Shown here one piece after another: positions 13,801 to 22,800 of a stretch of 64,000 bases of DNA. The DNA comes from Aphis gossypii (lineage: Eukaryota > Arthropoda > Insecta > Hemiptera > Aphididae): positions 61,334,806 through 61,398,805 of the forward strand of contig NC_065531.1 in assembly GCF_020184175.1 (NCBI RefSeq), written 5' to 3'. A program made the position numbers and the translations under genes. Under the pieces are notes generated by a model, which did no database searches, was not told the origin of the DNA, and was given only the letters and a program-made list of their open reading frames with translations. Numbering within the stretch: the first letter of the stretch is position 1; every line of letters begins with the position of its first letter.

Positions 13801-16800
13801 AAGTTATCTATTTTTATCATTAAGTTTATTTTATATTGAGTTCTTGACAAATAAAAAAGGTTTTAATAATTAATAGTCTGTTTTGAAACAAAATTATTGA
13901 TCGATGTTCATCTTTTATCAGGACAACCGTTGGTTGTTATATAAGTAGATAAAACTCATAATTTACAATAGTCTAATATATTTTAACAATAATATTGTCT
14001 ACTATACATTTAGTACTAGGAGTTAAGTTCCTAATAATTTTGCGTCCTTAACTTTCATAGTTATATTTTATGCTCATTTTTTATCATTCATTTATAAATT
14101 TAAGAAGTATATAGGTATACATTGGTTAACATAATAATAAAAAAATGTTTAAATTACAAATTGTTCGTGTTTTGATTTGATTTAGAAAGGTGAAATTTAT
14201 TTACTGAACGCTAATGAATGCAAAAATAAAATATTTTTATTATACGTACTATCGAAATTAAATTATATACGATTGATTAAAATATTATTAATTAATAATA
14301 ATATGCTACTAATGTTTAGGGTCTAAATTTTAGACTAAGACATTGTTAATGATTTTCATAAATTAAACTTATATTAAAATTCGTATAAAAAAGTATCCAA
14401 CATAATTTGTTCGATTTAATTGCAAGCTATACTTTTAAGTTTGAAATAGATTTTTTATAAATAAAATATATGTACCTATATAAATTTATTTTTATCAATA
14501 TATTGCAGTTTGTTATGGTAAGGTTATACATTATAGATATTATTTGTATAAGTTAATTATGTATATGTATTGTATATATACATACAGGGTGATCCATTAA
14601 GCATAAAATATTCAATATCTCAAAAGGTATTCACTTTTTCCATTTTTTTCTTCAAAATTTGAGATTCACACTAATCTAGAATTGTAGAACTCATACTCAT
14701 AGCCTTAGCGGTTGATGAATCTGTCAGGACAAGTCATTTTATATAATATAGAGATTATTAATATCTATACTTATTTATTTTTTTCTAAATAGTACTTATT
14801 ATTAATTATTTTTATTTTATATAATTTTGTTTATTTAATTTTTGTGTATGTTATAAGCATTTCCATATGGCTCAAACGGTATTTTTAGTTGAATAAGTCC
14901 TCGTCCAAATGGTATAACATTATATTTACTCGTTCAAACAGACCATATTTTAGGCCGAGTTGCACAAACAGTCTCGCCCAAGATTATCACCGCTACTCTT
15001 TGGGTTGAATAATATCGAATTTATTACATGATAAATGGTAAGTTTAAAATATTAATTAATAATAATCAATAGTTGATAAGTTTATTATTATGACCAGTGC
15101 CACAATCACCTTTGTGGTACGAAATGCGTGACTCCATGGAAAATGGGCATTATTTATTTATTTTTTATTTTATTTATTGATATAAACGCCAAACGGCTTT
15201 TTACGTATTGACGCGGACCTAGCGGAGGTTGATTGTAGATCGTCCTCGAAGGTGGGTGGTCGGCGTCTGTTGAGCTGTGACCGTTGTCGGTAATGTACTG
15301 GTGACGGAGATGATGGTCGATCGATCCTGTAGTCGGACGAGGGCTGGCGTATCCAACGTGGTATGATTATTGGTCGTCGTTCTTACGTTTTTAAAATACG
15401 GGCGATCATAGCACCTCGTTGTTGCGTTAACGTTGCGTGTCGCAGAGCGGCCGATCGTCGGCGGCTGGTATCCGTCCAGTGCAACTGGTCTTCTCGACCT
15501 GCCTCACCTTTGGGACGTTGGTGGGCGAGTTGACTAAGTCGTATTGTCGTAGGCCTTAGTGGCAGTTGATAAGGTGCAGATCGGTCACTGCGGTGTCTGT
15601 ACTTAGTACTGGCGACCGTTGCGTACCGTATCAATATAGCAATAAAGATATTACACAAATTAACGAAAACGATAATGATAACTATGTACTAAGAAATAAG
15701 AATGATAATAATTATAATAAGAAAAATAAACACATTAGGTAAAAACAACATTTAAGGCCATATATCTAAATTATTATTATTTAAACTGCGCATAGCTCTA
15801 ACCAAAGGATCATTAGATAAACAATTTGAACGGAAAATTAAGATATGAAAGGACTCGGTTGATCTAGTATCTTAGTACGAACTCTAAGGCTAATACGTTC
15901 AAGAAGACGCAGAACATTAATTTTACCCAGGATTAATTTTCAATGGAAGATATGATCCGCAATCAATCGACTGTCCTCGATACATTTAGAAGCTTTATGT
16001 AGGTACTTTGTTAATTGCTTTGAATTGTATAATATGTTTAATTGCCATAGAATATAAAAATCCTAAAAATTGTAAATAATATCTACTGACGAGTTATAAC
16101 ACATTTACACTAAATAAACATTTCCCAAAACTACCAAACTTTGAGAAGCTATATCTCATCCACTGATTAACGAAAAATGAAAATTTGAACGTGATAATCT
16201 ATAAAAAAAACCTTATTAATTTTTGAAATGTTATGTATAGGTTTTCATTTGATAATTAAAAGTTGATAGCTTTTACTTAATAAATATAAGGGTGAAAATA
16301 TGATAGAGTTCTACAATTCTAGAATAGTGTTAATCTAAAATGTTAAAAAAAAAAACAGAAATTGGAAAAATGTGAATACTTTTTGATATAATGAGTGTTT
16401 TTATGCTAAATGAATCACTCTGGATCCACAGTGAAACCTCGATAAGTAGAAAATAAAATTCTGTGCTCCGAATATAGACGGTTAATGATGGATAATTTTA
16501 TACACATTTGTCTAATCGGTTTAAATACTATTGATAATAGCATGTGCTCTCAAATTTTAAGTTAAAGTAAGATAAAAAATTATAAAACTGCCCACATGTT
16601 TTGTTACATTTTTTTCATGATATTTTTTTTTTTATAATAAACTGTTTAATCACATTTTTGATAAAATTACATTTCCCTTGAATTTCGACTTTTCGAGGTT
16701 CTGCTGTATATTACTATATTAGTAGGTATAAACCTTTTACAATTTTTTTAATTGATTGGATTTTATAATTTATTGCAATTTATTACTTTTTCACCTAACT

Positions 16801-19800
16801 AATTCCTTAGTTATTCAATATCTTTAATTTTGTTTTATAAATTATTATAAAGCATTTATAGTTTATTGAATAATTTATAGTAGTAAACTTACAATTGTAT
16901 TGGGTACATTTACACCGACTAATATATTATGCAGATTTAAACTTTAAAGACTTGAAATTAAGTATCCATTTTTAGTCATTATTTTATTATATTAATTATG
17001 GAATCAAATAATAGATAGTCTATTAACCATTTATTTTTATACTGCGATGTAAAAATTATTATTTTAATTATTGCTTAGATGATTTAAAAGCTGCAGGTTT
17101 TGTATGTAAGTTTAATAGTATAATTATATTTGTAAGATTAATTTTCAAATCATTGATGAATGCACTACATTATTTATGTACCTACTTTGCATAGTTATTT
17201 TTATTACATTCTAATATTATAATATGTGATAAATACAACGAAATTTGAATTTATCTTAATTACTTTATGAACATCTAAAAATAAAGATCACAAATGAATA
17301 TTTGATGTCTGTATGGAAACGGGGGTACTTTTTATCACTTTTACTTAGGAAAACCTCTAAATAACGACACTTTTATTGCAATTTAATTTTTGATTTTGAC
17401 ATTTTTATCGCGAATGTAGAATAATTGTGGAATGCCTTAATAAAAATGTTATATCTACCTATCTTATCTAAAGTTACTACATACCAGTATATAGGTATTC
17501 AAATATTTTACAACACACTAGAAAAGTGATCGAACTATCATTATTATGAGAATTCAAAAAAAAAAAAAATTTTTTAGATCGGCTTGCTTCGGATAATTAC
17601 TATCGTGTATGTCCAAAACATGGTAAGTTATTCAGTGCATATAATAACAATTATAATACATTTTTACCACATCTGAAATTCACCAATATCATTTTAATGA
17701 TGTCAAAATGTACGAATGAGTAGACTATATTATAGAATATACAGAAAATTGAAAATAAAATGTTTCTCATACATTCACTATATTTTGATATCATATTAAC
17801 TATAACGTACGTCGTATAAATACTCGGCTGTTACCCATAAACACAAAATATGATCCAAACGCAACCTTAAAGTGCAAATAAATTTTATAAAAATAAAGTA
17901 TATTTTATTAAAATATCAGTTGTTACTAATATTTAATTAAGAATTTGCTGGGATATTAAAATTTGTGATATTGAAATTAGTTAAAAAATTAAAATTAAAA
18001 TTATAACTGAGTATTATTTTAAATTTGCAAGTATCATGAAATATGAATACAACTATAACGAGTAGGTACTTTCGAATTACGGACGTGTTTTTGGGGTACA
18101 TACTAATGTCGGCCTATAATTTTTTAGCGTGTATACCAATTTCGGCCTAAATTTAATTAACTAAACATTTTTGAAATATAAAATTATATATTTTCTACTT
18201 TTCTCACTACATATACTCGTAATTTTTATTTCATTAGCCATTAGGAAAATAGTTAAACAAAACAAAGTTTAAAGTTAGATATGAAAGCGCTGAAACGTTC
18301 TCAGCAGTAGAAATAAGGAACAATTAAGATTCATTTGGTGTTTTGGGTATAAACAGTACAATAATTACTAGAATGGAAACCATACGTAGAGACCTCGGTG
18401 ATGACCCAGGAAGAGATGTATAGATGTTGTCCAAGAATATTTAAGGAATATAATAATAGACTCACGAAGAGAAGTGGTGTTTAACACATAGAATTCCATC
18501 TATCTATACAGTCTTGGATTAGCTTTATCTATCTTCCATACCTTTTTCTTATTTCTTATCTAATTTTTGTTGTGATGACGAACTTCGATTAAAATGATCA
18601 ACAATTTACTGCTCTTAACTTTTTTGTTAATGTTTTAATTAAATCATTTTGGAGCTCGAAGTTTACAGATTATTGAATAGAATCTGTGGTAGATAGGTAC
18701 AATAGGTACATCTAATTAAATTTTCCTGGCCTATGTCATTAATAACCTTCGCCATATTTTCTGCATTGTCACTGACAATAGCAAACACTTTATGTTCAAT
18801 TTGCCAATTTCGTATTACAGATTTTCAATAATTGGTAATATTTTCCAAAGTATGCGATTCAAGTCCCTTAACAGTTTCCAAGATTTTATTTCGTAATTTC
18901 CAAGTTTCCAAGTATCCAAAAAAATGATATGTTACAATTTTTACATCCAAATAACTATTGATTGCCACTGAAGTAAAAAAAGTCAATAGTTAAACACACA
19001 TTAGGTATATCTTTCAAAGTCTCTTTTAATTTTTCCCTTTCAACTATTGCCATTTGATCAATTTATCTTGTTATAGTCATACTACATGGGACAATATATT
19101 GTGGCACAACTATATTCATGAACTCACGAAATCCTTCACCTTCTGCGATACTAATTGGTTTTAATTGTATTAAATCTTTAACAATTTTTTAGTGAGCTTT
19201 TTACTACGACCCCCACCTCCACTACTACAGATGTACATACTTTAAAATAATTTTAAATATCACTCGATGAACTAGATGTTTTTGATGCGTTGTACTGTTA
19301 CAAATGTAGTTATAAATTAGTAGTATTACCACTGAATGCAATAATAGACTTATACTCGCGACAATGAATTTGTTTTTTATTTAACATTGTACCAACATTA
19401 TCTATTTGGAAGCCAAAATGTTTACATACATTACTACGACTTCTAAGTTATGATATAACTCATAATTTTTAATTAATTATAAATATCAGAGAACAACGAT
19501 GTACTTACTCAACGTAGACGACGGAAAAAATTGACTAATTGTAAAAATTCAACTTTCACAGCTATATAAGTTTATTGTCAGAGCCTCATCGTATTGTACT
19601 ATTGCTTATCATTAGTGTTCAATCGTTCTTTGACATTGATTCACTGTCAAAACGTATATAAATAGAAAATAGAAATTTCAAATTGCAACGAATTAATATC
19701 AATTTTCGATTTCGATAACGTCGTGTATCATTAAACAACAATATAATATCGTATAAATATATACATCTTATTATGCATAATAATTAATATATAACAAACA

Positions 19801-22800
19801 TGATGTTTTCGGAAAATATAATTAACCTATATTATTTTGTTAGTTGTTAAATAAATGATTTTATAAAAGCTATATCAAGAACATATGAAATATATAAATA
19901 AACATACCTATTACCAAGTCATATAAACAGATAGATCGTATTTGCTTAGAATTGTTTTTCGCATACAATGATAAATCATTGAATTAAAATTTAACAAAAT
20001 CCATTACCTACAGTCTACAGAAGGTTAATTGACACCAAGTGTTCAGCATAGTGGTACTCACTTGCACGTTTTTTTGTTAATTGAATATATATTTTTAATT
20101 CATTATACTTTGTAATTATTTTTATAAAATAATGACAAATAGTCATTATAGAGACGTTAATACAAATTAAATGTGTATTGTGTTTCTTGATATTTATTAT
20201 TATTTATATATCACTTATAAAACAAATCTTATTTATTTTTTTAAATTTTCCAGAAAACAAAATATTGAGTTTTTCTAGTATGTTTACAGTATATTAACTT
20301 TTATAGAAAGGAACTACTGAAATATGTTGATATTTTATAAATATAATTCATCGGGCTCGTAGCCAGTTGGAATGTTTAAGGTTTTAAAACAATCACCACT
20401 CCATGGTGTTATAAATATATTTTAATTCATTTTATTTATCATATATTTTTCTAAAAAACATATTCAAAAGTTGAACGTATTTTATTAGAAATTCCAATAG
20501 TATAGAGATTGAAACTTTAAAATTTTAACAATTTAAACGTCAACTTTAGAAAGATAGTTCTTGAAATAAACTCAAACAAATTACATGTGTTTTTCCTCTG
20601 ATTATTATTAAATTCTTATAGGTATACAGATAAATTACAATATTATTTTAGAACATTTCAAGCGGTACCTATACACTTATCGAATAATTGTAGTTGTTAA
20701 ATACATGAAATAAGTTTTCTGCTCATGAATAGTCACAGTATGCAGGTTAGGTTACTCTTGCATATTATAAAAATTATCTGTTAATCTTATTTTTTGGTCT
20801 TTAATTTTTCTATCGGTTGGCCTCAGATCTTCAAACTTCTCTGTCAAAACTCAAGTCATTTAAATTTCGATAACTCACATATGCACGTCCTTCATAATCT
20901 GTGAAATGTATTCCATTCTTGGTCTTCCTTTTACAGTTTTACCATCCATATATTCTTCAATAATCAGTTTCAGCAAACTATCATGGCGAAGAATATACCT
21001 TATCATATTAATTTCTTTAGTTTCTTTCTTGTTGCGCTTACTGTCCATTTCTCACATCCGTAAAGTGTTTCACACTATAAGTATGATTTCAGGAAGTTTT
21101 TCCACACGTCTATTTTCACACTGTTCGTAGATACGTGCTTTTGCTTTGGAATATTCTTTTTCCTTGCGCTATCCTATTTATTATATCTAATTGGTTTTTA
21201 TCTTAATCGATTATTTTACTTCCAAGATAGTAGGAGCTTTACTCTTGTTCAATAAGTTCACTTTTAATATTTATGTTTTCCACTTTTCATCTTATTTACT
21301 ACGCGACATAACTTTGGTTTTATTTTTATTTAATTTCATTCCATAATTTTCTAAGATATTTTCCGGTTTATCAAGTAATATTTGCAAGTCTTATTTTTTA
21401 GTGAAAAACGCTATAATTATCTGCATAGCAAAGTGCTAAATTTTGCTTACTTACTCTGATTCCCACTTATCTACATTATCTATATTAAAAGTTAAATTTG
21501 AATGATTTACATTTTTAAGTGGGGTAGACCAATTTTTTCAGAATATTGTGTAGTTCTACAAAATAACCTGCGGATAATATAAAATATTTTTTAAAATTAT
21601 TAATTATTACGAATATATTACTCATTACTAATAGCTTAAAACTTTTTACCAATAAAATTGACAAACATAATTATTAATTACATTTTATTTTTTAGACTAT
21701 GTAATTTCTTACTGTAGACATTTGAAATTCATTGCGACATATGGTGTTCGTAAGTATAAATTTGTTATTAACAAATTATTGAAAGTAGAATAAAAAAACA
21801 CAACGCACATTTTAAAATTTTACTTAAGTTTATTATTTTAGGACAAATTACACAAGCTGTATAATTAAATATTATTTGCCGCGTTAGTTTTTACCAACTA
21901 ACTATAAATTCAACATGTCACGTTAATCCAAGAAAATTAGAAAATAAATAAATAAATTTAAAAAAGTTTTACAGCTGTATCCAGATCTGATTTCATAGAG
22001 TCCTTATTAAAATTTTACAAATGTACTCAAAACTTTGCTGATACCTATGTCCTATAAGACGTACAATCTTGCATTTTTTTTCAAAATAGGTTTTGTAGAT
22101 TTTAGTTTATAACCTAAAAACATACGAGCAACGTCTCTTATTTACGCCTAATGAAAATATTATAGAAAATTCTCCATTTTTATTATTTTTGTTTGTTTAT
22201 GGTTCCATAATAACTATTTTATTATCTGTAACTTACTTTCCCACCCTAAATACAATTAAGAATTATTAGATTTTCGGAAGATTAAAAATGCATAAGTGAG
22301 TCAAAAACAATCATCAATGAACCAAAATGTATTAAATAGTTGGTTATAGGTCCTAACACAAAAAGCAAAGGGAGCACAAAATATCTTCAATAGCTTTTGT
22401 AGTTCTTAAAATTTGCTATTAGGTACTAATAAATGTCGAATCATTAATATATTATATAAATAAAGGAGAACAAGTTTGTAGATAATGAAACAAATAGCAG
22501 AGGCACTATATATTTAAAAAATCATTTTTTTTTTAAACTGTATTATTATTAATACCGTAAAATACAACATAATTAATGTTGCAGAAACTTATATATTCAA
22601 GTATAACGTGGATAAATCGTACAAAATTCCTGAAAGTTAGTAATTCTATATGTTTTATTTATTTATTCATTATATGTATATTATGTTACAAGAAAAGTAT
22701 GAACTCAAGAATTGCACACAATTTTTAATTTTAGTAGTCAAAAATCTCGTTTATTAAGAACAGTATAATTATATACATTTTTAATATTGATGTATAAAAA

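Noticed and set aside
15383..15658. 91-codon minus-strand ORF rich in Arg
   Set aside because: Composition-driven open frame in the GC-rich centre of a transposon.
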